This document shows positions 46,448 through 56,130 of a stretch of DNA of 64,000 nt, piece after piece. The translations under genes and the position numbers were made by a program. The stretch's first letter is position 1, and each line of letters opens with the position of its first letter. Origin of the DNA: Drosophila miranda (lineage: Eukaryota; Arthropoda; Insecta; Diptera; Drosophilidae); contig NW_022881614.1 of NCBI RefSeq assembly GCF_003369915.1, positions 10,561,001 to 10,625,000 of the forward strand, given 5' to 3'. The notes below the pieces were generated by a model. That model was given only the letters and a program-made list of their open reading frames with translations, was not told where the DNA came from and did no database searches.

Positions 46448-47131
46448 ATGGGTTTGGACAGATCTCCCGGAAAGGAAGCCCAAGGGGCAGGTGAAGGTGT
46501 AAGACCTGTGTGCGCGCTGTGCCAGAAAGCCATACAGACCACAGATGAGGTATTCCGATCGGTTTGCGAGCACGAGTTCCATCTTCCCTGTATGACCACA
46601 TATTTAAAGACTAGCAATGTTTTCCCGGTATGTAAAAGCAGGTGTAGAACTGCAAGCGGGGCTGTGCCGAAGGTAGTAGCGCAAAATACTCGCGCTCAGT
46701 CCAAGGAACGTGCAAAAGGGGGAGAAGAAGCGAGTTCTTCTAAAAATATAGATCTGTTGGCAATGGAACAGAGATTGCTCGCTTCGCTAAGTAAACGAAT
46801 GGCAGAGCTGATTCAAAGCTCGGTAGTTGATTCAATGCAACAGGTAACCCGAACCTCAAGTCAGTCCACTGTCACCGCAGCGTTAGACCGTTCTCCAACG
46901 CCGTTGTCCGAGCAGTTGCAAGCAACTAACTATGGAGAGGGAACTGGTCCTGGCCATAGACAAGCACCCCAAAGCATAGGTCATCCGTCACCATTGCGAA
47001 GCGGTTTCTCTGATTTATCCCAGAGACCGGACAAAGTGGTCCATATACTCAATGGATGGAAAATTAAGTTCTCGGGAGTCGGGGTATCGATAGATAACTT
47101 CATATATAGAGTAGAGGCATTGACCCATTAA
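46448..47131 (+). CDS. Element C gag, N-terminal part with a RING-like finger
   Basis: A 227-codon frame starting at ATG 46448. Residues ~20-65 have C-x2-C, then C-E-H-x2-H-x2-C, then C-x3-C (CALCQ... VCEHEFHLPCM... VCKSRC), a RING/PHD-like zinc-binding pattern. A polar, Ser/Gln-rich region follows. The frame stops at TAA 47129-47131, but the same phase continues at once with more Gag sequence and then pol, so this stop cuts what would be one Gag-Pol frame. It may be a nonsense mutation or a read-through stop; Gag capsid sequence after the stop favours mutation. Confidence 0.7.
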   Translation: MGLDRSPGKEAQGAGEGVRPVCALCQKAIQTTDEVFRSVCEHEFHLPCMTTYLKTSNVFPVCKSRCRTASGAVPKVVAQNTRAQSKERAKGGEEASSSKNIDLLAMEQRLLASLSKRMAELIQSSVVDSMQQVTRTSSQSTVTAALDRSPTPLSEQLQATNYGEGTGPGHRQAPQSIGHPSPLRSGFSDLSQRPDKVVHILNGWKIKFSGVGVSIDNFIYRVEALTH

Positions 47132-50100
47132 ACTTTGGAAGGAAATTTTTCCGTGCTTTGCCGGAATGTGAGTGTTTTGTTTGAAGGAAAAGCTAACGAG
47201 TTCTACTGGCGACATCACAAGGCAGTAGTTGAAGTTCAATGGGATACTTTATGTGCTGCCTTACGACTGCAATTTCGCCAAGAAAAAGATGACGTTGACA
47301 TCGAAGAACTGATCCGAAACCGGAAGCAGAAGGCAAGCGAGACTTTCGATGGGTTTTACGATAGCATCTCTAGCTTGACCGATCAGTTGGAGGTACCCTG
47401 GACCATTCGGAAGTTGGTTCGGGTATTGAAGAATAACCTGCGTCCGGAGATTCGCCATGAACTGTTGAACGTAGAAATCAGAACGGTACAGGAGCTCAGG
47501 GAAATTTGTCGAAGACGCGAAATCTTCTTAGAGGACGTTAAAACTTCGCATGGGTATGCGAAAACAATGCCTTCTCGTCGAGACATATCGGAGCTAAAAC
47601 AGAACATGGAGGATCAAGAATATTCAGAGAGGGAAAGGGAGATGGAAGTAGACGCAATTGCATTGATCTGTTGGAATTGTCGGAAGACGGGACACAGATA
47701 TCAAGATTGTGTTTCTGCTCAAGAAGGTTTAGGAAAAACCGACTTGATAACACATGTTATCGACGTGGGGAACGCTAGGCCAGTGAAACAAAGACATTTC
47801 CCTGTTTCGCCAGCTGTAGAGAAGGCGATGTACTCGGAAATAGACCGGATGATCCAATTGGGAGTAATAGAGGAGTCAGACAGCGCTTGGTCCTCGCCAA
47901 TAGTGTTGGTCTCCAAGCCGGGAAAAATCCGCATCTGTTTGGATTGTCGGAAAGTAAACAGTTTCACGGAAAAGGATGCTTATCCCTTGCCTCAGATTAA
48001 CGGGATCCTGAGCCGTTTGCCGAAAGCAGAATTCATCTCCAGTCTTGATTTGAAGGATGCGTACTGGCAAGTACCGTTGGATGTAAAGTCCCGGGATAAG
48101 ACGGCTTTTACAGTCCCTGGGCGTCCCCTTTACCAATTCAAGACGATGCCTTTCGGGCTGTGCAACGCCACCAGTACCATGTCACGATTAATGGACAAAA
48201 TAGTTCCTTGTAACCTTCGAAACGAAGTGTTCATCTACTTAGATGATCTGTTGATAGTTTCTTCAAATTTCGAACGACATCTAGAAGTACTATTAGAGAT
48301 GGCTAAGCAACTCAGGCGTGGGAAATTAACGATCAACATCAGTAAAAGCCATTTCTGCATGCGCCGTGTAAAGTATTTGGGGCACATAATAGGAGACGGA
48401 GGAGTCCGAACAGATCCCGACAAGATAAAGGCTATTGCCGAGTTCCCAGTTCCGAAAAACCTGAGGGGACTGAGAAGCTTCATAGGAATGTGTGGGTGGT
48501 ATCGCAAGTTCGTACCAAATTTTGCGTCACTCGCCTCGCCCTTGACCGACGTCATGACAACCAAAAGGAAGTTTATGTTTCCAAAGGAAGCCATAGAAGC
48601 CTTCAATGAATTGAAGCGGTGCCTTTGCGAAGCCCCGGTATTAAGGAGCCCTGATTTCACGAAACCGTTTTACATCCACTGTGATGCTAGCAAAACAGGA
48701 GTAGGGGGAGTTCTGGTGCAGCTGTCTGAAGAAGGGGACGAATGTCCGATCGCTTATGTCTCAAAAAAGCTAAACAAAGCTCAACGAAATTATACAGTAA
48801 CGGAGCAAGAATGTTTAGCCGCCATAGTATCACTGAAGAATTTCAGAGCGTACGTAGAAGGGCACGAATTCACCGTGATAACGGATCACGCGTCCTTAAA
48901 ATGGCTCATGTCTAATACCGACCTCAGTTCTCGGCTAGCTCGATGGGCACTGGGATTGCAAAGATACCGATTCAAAATTGAGCATCGTAAAGGTACTCAG
49001 AACGTGGTTCCTGATGCCTTGTCGCGGGTTAATGAAGAGATGGTGGCTGCTTTGGAATCACCCGAAGGATCGCTGGTGGATCTGGAATCGGCAGAATTCA
49101 AGTCACCCGAGTACACCGAGTTAGTTAGTCGAGTAGAAACCAATAGGGATAAGCTGCCTGATTTGAAAACTGACGGCGTCTTCGTATTCCGTCGTGCAGA
49201 GCACCTGTCTGGAGAGCAAATCCACGACGAGTATGCTTGGAAGCTCTGGGTGCCAAAGAGTTTGGTTCCGGATATCCTAGTTCGAGCGCATGATAGATCG
49301 CTAGCTGCTCATGGAGGAATCCACAAAACGATCGAACGCGTAAGGCGTCACTACTTTTGGCCAGGTTTGGTTTCGGATGTCAAGGCGCATATCAACTCCT
49401 GTGACGTGTGTAAAATGACTAAGGCTCCGAATCGCATTCTCCGACCTCCGTTGGGGAAAGCACCAGAAACCCACCGGTTTTTCCAAAGGCTATTCGTTGA
49501 TTTTTTGGGGCCCTATCCCCGGTCCAGAAGCGGGAATATTGGCATTTTTATTGTGCTCGATCATTTCTCAAAATACGTATTTCTGAAACCGGTGAAGAAA
49601 ATTAGCGCAGATGTGGTGGTCAAGTACCTCGATGGAGAGCTGTTCATGACATTTGGTGTACCCGAAACTATCGTGTCCGATAATGGATCGCAGTTTCGAT
49701 CTGAAACGTTCCGAAAACTCTTGACCCAGTTCAAAGTAACGCACACCCTGACGGCAGTCCATTCACCTCAGGCGAACGCCTCCGAACGGGTAAACCGTTC
49801 CGTGATTGCTGGTATCCGGGCTTACATACGACCCGACCAGAAAAACTGGGACGAGTGCTTAAACAGAATAGCGTGTGCGTTAAGATCGGCGAGACATGCC
49901 AGCGTAGGAACGACTCCGTATTATTTAGCTTTCGGTCAACACATGATTACGAGTGGTTCGACATATTCGTTATTAAGAAAATTGAACATGCTAGAGGATC
50001 GATCGATGTGGTTCGATAAGCAAGATTCCTTTGAAATAGTACGCCAGAGCGCTGGAAAGCAAATGCAACGAAGTCACAAGCTGAACGAGCAGCGATACAA

Positions 50101-50314
50101 TTTACGGTCCAGCAAAGTAACGTTCGCAGTAGGTCAAGAAGTGTTTAGAAGAAATTTTAAGCAAAGTTGTTTTCAGTCCGGCTACAACGCCAAGTTTGGG
50201 CCTGCTTTTTTAAAAGCCCGTGTCCTTAGGAAGATAGGTAATTCCTACTACGAATTGGAAGATCTGCAAGGACGCCTGCTGGGTAACTACCACGCAAAGG
50301 ACATACGACAATAA
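47132..50314 (+). CDS. Element C Gag C-terminus, RT, RNase H and integrase
   Basis: About 1060 open codons. Approximate residues: Gag capsid-like part 1-170; zinc knuckle CWNCRKTGHRYQDC at 179-192; reverse transcriptase from ~205 (LGVIEESDSAWSSPIVLV, DLKDAYWQVPL, MPFGLCNA, catalytic YLDDL near 368); RNase H (IHCDASKTGVGGVL, ITDHASLKWLM); integrase zinc finger (HGGIHKT... YFWPGL... CDVCKMTK, ~717-765); integrase core (VDFLGPYPRS, IVSDNGSQF, ANASERVNRS) and C-terminal domain. No D-T-G protease motif lies between knuckle and RT, where only about 15 residues separate them; gypsy elements have protease there. The missing protease is joined in frame, so the deletion is clean. Same family as element B. 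Confidence 0.9.
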   Translation, partial: TLEGNFSVLCRNVSVLFEGKANEFYWRHHKAVVEVQWDTLCAALRLQFRQEKDDVDIEELIRNRKQKASETFDGFYDSISSLTDQLEVPWTIRKLVRVLKNNLRPEIRHELLNVEIRTVQELREICRRREIFLEDVKTSHGYAKTMPSRRDISELKQNMEDQEYSEREREMEVDAIALICWNCRKTGHRYQDCVSAQEGLGKTDLITHVIDVGNARPVKQRHFPVSPAVEKAMYSEIDRMIQLGVIEESDSAWSSPIVLVSKPGKIRICLDCRKVNSFTEKDAYPLPQINGILSRLPKAEFISSLDLKDAYWQVPLDVKSRDKTAFTVPGRPLYQFKTMPFGLCNATSTMSRLMDKIVPCNLRNEVFIYLDDLLIVSSNFERHLEVLLEMAKQLRRGKLTINISKSHFCMRRVKYLGHIIGDGGVRTDPDKIKAIAEFPVPKNLRGLRSFIGMCGWYRKFVPNFASLASPLTDVMTTKRKFMFPKEAIEAFNELKRCLCEAPVLRSPDFTKPFYIHCDASKTGVGGVLVQLSEEGDECPIAYVSKKLNKAQRNYTVTEQECLAAIVSLKNFRAYVEGHEFTVITDHASLKWLMSNTDLSSRLARWALGLQRYRFKIEHRKGTQNVVPDALSRVNEEMVAALESPEGSLVDLESAEFKSPEYTELVSRVETNRDKLPDLKTDGVFVFRRAEHLSGEQIHDEYAWKLWVPKSLVPDILVRAHDRSLAAHGGIHKTIERVRRHYFWPGLVSDVKAHINSCDVCKMTKAPNRILRPPLGKAPETHRFFQRLFVDFLGPYPRSRSGNIGIFIVLDHFSKYVFLKPVKKISADVVVKYLDGELFMTFGVPETIVSDNGSQFRSETFRKLLTQFKVTHTLTAVHSPQANASERVNRSVIAGIRAYIRPDQKNWDECLNRIACALRSARHASVGTTPYYLAFGQHMITSGSTYSLLRKLNMLEDRSMWFDKQDSFEIVRQSAGKQMQRSHKLNEQRYNLRSSKVTFAVGQEVFRRNFKQSCFQSGYNAKFGPAFLKARVLRKIGNSYYELEDLQGRLLGNYHAKDIRQ

Positions 50315-50382
50315 CAAGTCGCTTCATGCGGTATCAGTCTAGGAGATGTAACCACCCCTAGTCTGATCTGGTGGGGGGGCTT

Positions 50383-52873
50383 TGTAGGGGGCATGAATCG
50401 CCTTTGTACGTGTTGGAAGGTGCCTGCCGATCAGCTGCCTGGGCAGCTGACCGCAAGATTGACAATTATCGAAATCAGCCGAGGTCAGGGTTGCTCCAAT
50501 TTGGCAACCTAGAGGGCGTAACCTCCCCATGCAAGAGTGCATGCAAATGTCAAGTGGCCAGAGCAGGTTTCCGGCTTCGATCTTTTCCTGTGCGATAATC
50601 AAGCCGACGAGTCGTGTTTTTTCCAATCAGTGAAAAGTTTTACATCCGCGCCTAATTCCACTAAATATAGTCGAAAGTGTGTACAGTGCCGGAAGGGTTA
50701 TAAGTGTGGCCGTTTTCTGCGGGAGCCACCTCTTCTGTGGGCGTTCTAACCCCGAGAACCGCCAGAGGCTGGATTAATCTGTGTACATCCACGGATACCG
50801 CCGCCACTGCGGTAAGATAAATGTCGATCCCCGTTCTCCGGGCGAATATCTAATAGAGGTAACTCGTATTTTCCGCAGCAAAAGATTTCCTGCGGAAATT
50901 GTGGACCAGCTCCTCGGGAAGACGCCGCCTTACGCGCCCCAGCCTAGCGCGACACGTGCTAAGGCGCCGTAAGGCACCCCACGTTTGCGGCACCAAAAAG
51001 TGACCAGCAAAGTGGAGTACTTCGACCCGCCTGGAAATCGCAGGCGTCAGCATACTGGTTCATCGTTTTTCCCGGATCCGCCGAGAGGCTCCGTAGATTC
51101 CACGTGCCGCATCAACAAGCCGAGACCGCGTCCACTGCTCGTGGGCTGATATTCTCGTTCCGTCGGCCGCTCCCCGTCCCCAACCGGCGCCCATGTCGCC
51201 CGGCGAGGAGTTTGTGCTGGCAAAACCAGGCGCATTCGAGCCCTGCAACGTTTAATGTTCTAAAGACTTGCAAAGAAAATACGATCTACCGTTCCCGCTT
51301 CAACAGACCCCTGTATTAATAGAGTTTCGTCGACGTAGAATCCAGATCTCGGTCCGTGTTTCAAAAATGGCGCAGTAAAGCCGGTGTTGAAGAAAGACAC
51401 GGCCCGAGAGCAGCCCAGCAGAATTAAAATTAATAAATACGCTCTTCGGACCCTGATTTCAGTCCCGCCTATCCTCTCCTTGGCAGGCAGTCCGATGCGA
51501 TTCGCCCAACCCAGTTAAAAAGTAATTGAGCTGCAGGCCATCCGGTCGAATTCGCCAGAGACTCGAACCAATGAACAAGACTCTAGAATCGCTCCTTTGA
51601 GCAAACGAATGAAGCTCCTAAAATTTAGCTTAAATATCAGTTAGGCCATTCCGTCGAATCCGACAGAGACTCGAACCCATGAATAAGACTCTAGAATCGT
51701 TCCTTTGAACAAACAAATGAAGTTCCTAAGATCTAGCTTTAAATACTAGTTGTACCCGTTCTAATTAAGAATTTATATGAAATATTGGAAAGAATTTAGA
51801 GGAAATTGTAAGAAATCTAAAAAGCACCCGAAACAAAACAGAAATTGATTGGATTTAGATCTAACCCCGCCTGAGGGAAATCAAAGGTCTCGAAAGCACT
51901 AATGTAAACGAAAGAAAAAGGATAACGTTCTATTTCAGCAGTTGCCGGAAGATCGATCTTTCGCCGATGGAGAAACGTCATTGCGTGAGTAAAATCCTGC
52001 GACTTTCGTTTGGTTCTAGCGGGCGCGCCCAATCCTAAGCTCTCGAAAAGTAAATAAGAAACGAATTTACGATGAAATCGCTAATGCATAGCAGCAATCT
52101 TACACTTTCCTCACTATATCCTATATTGCCAGTTGTATACAAGCAACCGAATTGAAAGAAAATTTGAATGAATTTGTGCCAGGAATACCCTGCTAACCTT
52201 AAGATACACCTTAAGTATTAACCCCACCTCATATCACTTTATATACGCCTCAGAATCTCTCATATACATATACTCGCTGTAGATCTCTAGAATTAGAAAA
52301 ATATGCCATCGCTGAATATATTAGTTTTGATCGTTTATCGAACAAATATATAATGGAATTTAGATAAAGATACAAAAGGATGAACTCTGTGCCGGCGTGC
52401 GTGTAACCGCGATCTAGCTAAAGGGGCCATCTGAAACTTCCGGTTTCGAGGAAGATGGTCATAGGTTGGGCGGGCAAAATAAGCTACCACACTGACATCC
52501 GTGGGATAGCAACCGATATCTCCTCCGCTTTCCCTCACTCTTCACTCTCTTTCTACTTTCCCTCTCTCTCTCTCTCCCTCATCTTCTCCTTCCTTCTCTT
52601 CTTCACTCTCCCCTATTCTTTACGGAGCGTTTCTTTTATCTTTTCGTCGATCTACCGGTAGTTCTAGCACCGTATAGTCGCAGCACGCTCAATTCTTAGG
52701 AAAATAAATCGTTAAAATTATCGCGTGATAGTGTTGCTAAATGGAGACGATCTGTACGCGCAAGAACCACCACCCCAAAGCCGACGAGCTAGAGCCGGAA
52801 CATTTAAAGCGTGCCCCGCCTTTGCAGATCGCCCCTCCTGTCCGTCTAGCGTAGACGAGCGTTACACGTTACA
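50383..52873 (+). repeat. 3' LTR of element C (2491 bp)
   Basis: Same length and ends as the 5' LTR. Differences seen: position 50644 (T for A), 51969 (C for A), 52527 (G for T) and 52602 (T for G). I compared by eye, so there may be a few more. Confidence 0.92.
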
Positions 52874-52877
52874 GGAA

Positions 52878-53159
52878 TCCATTATATTGAGCTATATTTT
52901 TTTCAAAATAATTTATATGTTCCAAATAACCATGAGCCAGTCAATCCGGCATGATGGCCCAACAATCAGCCTACTAATCTGCCCATTTCTTACAGTATTT
53001 TAATTATTTTTAAATGTACAAGTTCGGGACTTTTTTTTTTTGTATTCGCTATGTTAATACTTGTATAAGCGGTTTTCAATTATAGATTGATTCGTTTGTG
53101 GAGGATTCCTGACAGTGACATTGCGTAAGGCTTTGCTTGCAAACGGACCAAGTCGGCAT
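52878..53159. other. Host DNA between element C and the hAT remnant
   Basis: AT-rich non-coding sequence that joined 43076 directly before element C inserted. A T-run lies at 53031-53041. No gene is seen. The left end of the hAT element is probably in here but no terminal repeat was recognised. Confidence 0.4.
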
Positions 53160-54660
53160 CTTTGGCTTACAATGTGAGGGAACCTGCTGCAAAGGAAACA
53201 CTGAGGAGTGAGGTTAAAAAGAGCGTGTGCCCAGCTGGAAAAACCATGTTTTCGATCATCATCGACGAGTCTACGAATGTGACATGTACTAAGGTACTAG
53301 CGTGCGCTGTAATGTTCGTCGACACGGATGTTCAAACTAAGTACTTATTTTCGATTGATTTGGATGGCGAGAAAGCAAAGGACTTATTCCAAGCTTTGGA
53401 TATGGGACTTCAGGAATTTGGGTTCAGCATGGAGAACATTATAGGATTTACAGCTGACACCACAAATGTCATGTTTGGTGAGCATAACAGCATAGTTTCC
53501 AAGATTAAAAATGCAAATGATTCGGTTCTTTTTGTAAAGTGTGTTTGCCACTCAGTAGCACTCGCTTCAACTTATGCTTGTAAAATGCTACCAAGAAGTC
53601 TAGAGCAAACGATTAAGGATACATTCAATTACTTTTCTAAGAGCTCAAAGCGGCACAGAAAATTAAAGGCATTTCAAAAATTTCTAAATTCTCCGGAGCA
53701 TCAAATACTCAATCAATCATTATGAAATTCGCTGGTTGTCTCTGCATTCTTGTATTGCACGTATGATTGAGCAGTGGGATGCACTTGTTCTTTTTTTTGA
53801 GTACGAATTGGCCATAGAAAAAAATTTACCTGCAGAATACACTCTCTCAAATTTAAAAAGCGTTTCAGTCTAATTATATTTATACTTTCTAGACTATATT
53901 TTGCCTATAATAAATAGATTTAATATCATTTTTCAGTCTAGCAAAGCTGTAACACACATAATATATAAAAATATGTCTGAAACTTATAAGTTAATATTAA
54001 GCTGTTATTTGAATTTACTAGATCCAAGCAGCAATGTTAATTTCGTAGAATTCCAAAAAATGAATTTGGGCATTAATGTAAGCCTCGAAGTGTCAAAATT
54101 AGAAAGAAATGAAAAATATGCTTTTTTCCAAAGAGCGCAGTCTTTTTTGATCGAGTTGAGTATACAATTAAAGAAAAGGTTGCCTTTTAACGAGAAGGTT
54201 TTTAAACTTCTCTCATTCTTAAACCCTGAAGACATAGTCAATGGCCAATTTGCATGACCTGTATAAAAGTTTCCTCAACTTATTAAAGATCCGCAGGGAA
54301 TCGAATGTGCTCTTTTTAGTTTATTAAAAACACACTAAAGTCCTGGCCATTTCTGGTATACATTGGGACAAATTAACCATTTCAACAATGAATTAAAATA
54401 TGAAAAAATTTCAAAATTTGCACAAGTACTGCTTATATTGCCAGTTTGGAATGCATCATGTGAAAGAATTTTCTCCGAAGTGAACTTAATAAAAACAAAT
54501 ACAAGAAATATATTTAAGAATATAAATGTTTCAAATCTTTTATATGTGAGACAAGGTCTAAGGAAGAACAACGGTTGCGAGAATTTTGAACCGAACACTG
54601 AAATGCTGTTAAAAAATCCCAGCGACATCGTTAGTGACGATTGTGATGTTAGTGATTAGT
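53160..54660 (+). pseudogene. hAT-superfamily transposase, broken
   Basis: Three frames in order: 53162-53725 (FSIIIDESTNVTCTKVLACA, FTADTTNVMFG, VKCVCHSVALAS), 53901-54257, and 54363-54659 (LLILPVWNASCERIFSEVNL). IIDEST and the C-terminal NASCERIFS block are the RNase-H-fold and hAT dimerisation (hATC) signatures of cut-and-paste hAT transposases of the ZBED/DUF4371 type. The parts are separated by stops and frameshifts, and the N-terminal BED finger is not visible. It is a dead copy. It lies in the same orientation as P32, in the sequence just upstream of the probable P32 promoter. Confidence 0.75.
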
Positions 54661-54949
54661 ATATTATTAAGACTTTATTATTATTAATAAGTCTTATTAA
54701 GACATAAGATTATTAAATGAAATGAATTAAACAAGTATTTCGAATAGGCCAATCAAGTAGGCAATAGATTCACCAATCGTATAAAATTATGTGGGCATGG
54801 CTAAATGTTCTATATAGCTAGTAATATTCGTCGGAATATCAAAAACGAGGAATATGTAAAATAGAACTTGAATTCGTCAGTATATTTACGGTATATTTTG
54901 AAAATGAGGCGGTATGTTTCGGTATATTTCTGAGGGTCGGACGTTATAT
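54661..54949. other. Intergenic DNA upstream of the P32 promoter
   Basis: Starts with TTATTA/AAGTCTTATTAAG simple repeats (about 54660-54715). Near 54870-54930 there are two GGTATATTT-like motifs (CGGTATATTTTG, CGGTATATTTCT), which often occur in fly housekeeping promoters. No gene. Confidence 0.4.
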
Positions 54950-54952
54950 TTC

Positions 54953-54976
54953 ATCGATAAATCCGCGGTCACACTG
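54953..54976 (+). promoter_or_regulatory. Housekeeping promoter: DRE + Motif 1, probably P32
   Basis: ATCGATA (54953-54959) is the core of the DNA replication-related element bound by DREF. GGTCACACTG (54967-54976) matches the Drosophila core-promoter Motif 1 (yGGTCACACTr). The pair marks constitutively expressed genes without a TATA box. The direction and position fit P32, a ubiquitous mitochondrial protein whose later exons are at 59826-60450. Between them a Helitron and a LINE have been inserted. Confidence 0.65.
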
Positions 54977-55048
54977 ATCAATACCGTCTACAGCACATTT
55001 TCTAGAATTTCGCCAAAAAAGAGATCCTACAATAATTATATAACAAAA

Positions 55049-56130
55049 CGAGGGGGAACGTTGTGAGTTGCTGCGGACACCGCAACTCTACAGTTATACC
55101 CGATACTAAGTCAGTATGGCTCTCCTCCGGCAGACGCTGCTAATATTAAACGACACGACAAAGAGTGCGTGCGAGAGAGACAGAAAATCAGTCTGAGCGT
55201 GACGTCGGGCGCTGCGTAGCCAGTGCAAATTGATTTGTTCCTTTTGGCTATACAAATTATCTGATCTGGTCCAGATTCAGCAATCTGATAGATATGGTCG
55301 TTATCTATGATTCTGCGTTTTTAGTTTTCTCGAATGTGCAATATTGTGGATGCAACAGATTTTCGTCCTTTGTGGGGGCGGAAGGGGGTGGGGCGAAATT
55401 CTGAGATATACGTTTTATAGTGTGATCTAACAGAAGTGCGGATACCAAATTTGGTTACTCTCGCCTTAATAGTCTCTGAGATTTGTGGATGCCCCAGATT
55501 TTCGTCCTTTGCGGGGGCGGAAGGGGGTGTGGCGAAATTTGGACGGTCAAGGTCCGATATCACAGGAGTGTGGATACCAAATTTGGTTGCTCTGGCTCTT
55601 ATAGGTTCTGAGATCCTTGAACTCATATTTTGCAATTGGCAAAACCGACCATGAAACCTGTGTGTTAGAGAGAGACAGAGCGAGAAAGAATGAAATTGTT
55701 TTCTTGATTCTGGCTATAATAATTATACGATCTGGTTGAGATCTTACATTCTAAAACATATAGTCATCCTCTACGATTCTGCGTTTTTGGTTTTATCGTA
55801 TCTTTAAAAATGTGGATGCCACAGATTTTCGTCCTTTGTGGGGGCGGAAGTGGGCGGGGCGAAGTTTTGAAATATTTTTGTAGCAGTGACATATCACAGA
55901 AGTCTGGATACAAAACATCGTTGCTCTAGCTCTTATAGTCTTTGAGCACTAGGCGCTGAAGGGGATGGACAGACGGACAGACAGACATGGCTCAATCGAC
56001 TCGGCTATTGATGCTGATCAAGAATATATATACTTTATGGGGTCGGAAACGCTTCCTTCTGGACGTTACACACATCCACTTTTACCACAAATCTAATATA
56101 CCCCAATACTCATTTTGAGTATCGGGTATA
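55049..56130 (-). mobile_element. mini-me/DINE-1-type Helitron, copy 8
   Basis: Left end CGAGGGGGAACG with intact hairpin, right end CGGGTATA, short (GACR)n array at ~55966-55986. Subfamily as copy 1. It begins about 75 bases after the Motif 1 element and abuts the LINE at 56131. Confidence 0.85.

Larger units (their letters stand above)
43081..52873 (+). mobile_element. Young long-LTR gypsy-type retrotransposon C
   Basis: A complete insertion: LTR 43081-45571, primer binding site, gag, pol, polypurine tract (GGTGGGGGGGCTT, to 50382) and LTR 50383-52873. Both LTRs are 2491 bp. The target duplication is GGAA (43077-43080 and 52874-52877). I found only four base differences between the LTRs, so insertion was recent. 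The large LTRs and lysine-tRNA primer site resemble Ulysses/Osvaldo. There is no env. It carries a stop codon in gag and lacks protease, so it must have been mobilised by another copy or broken just after inserting. Confidence 0.92.
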
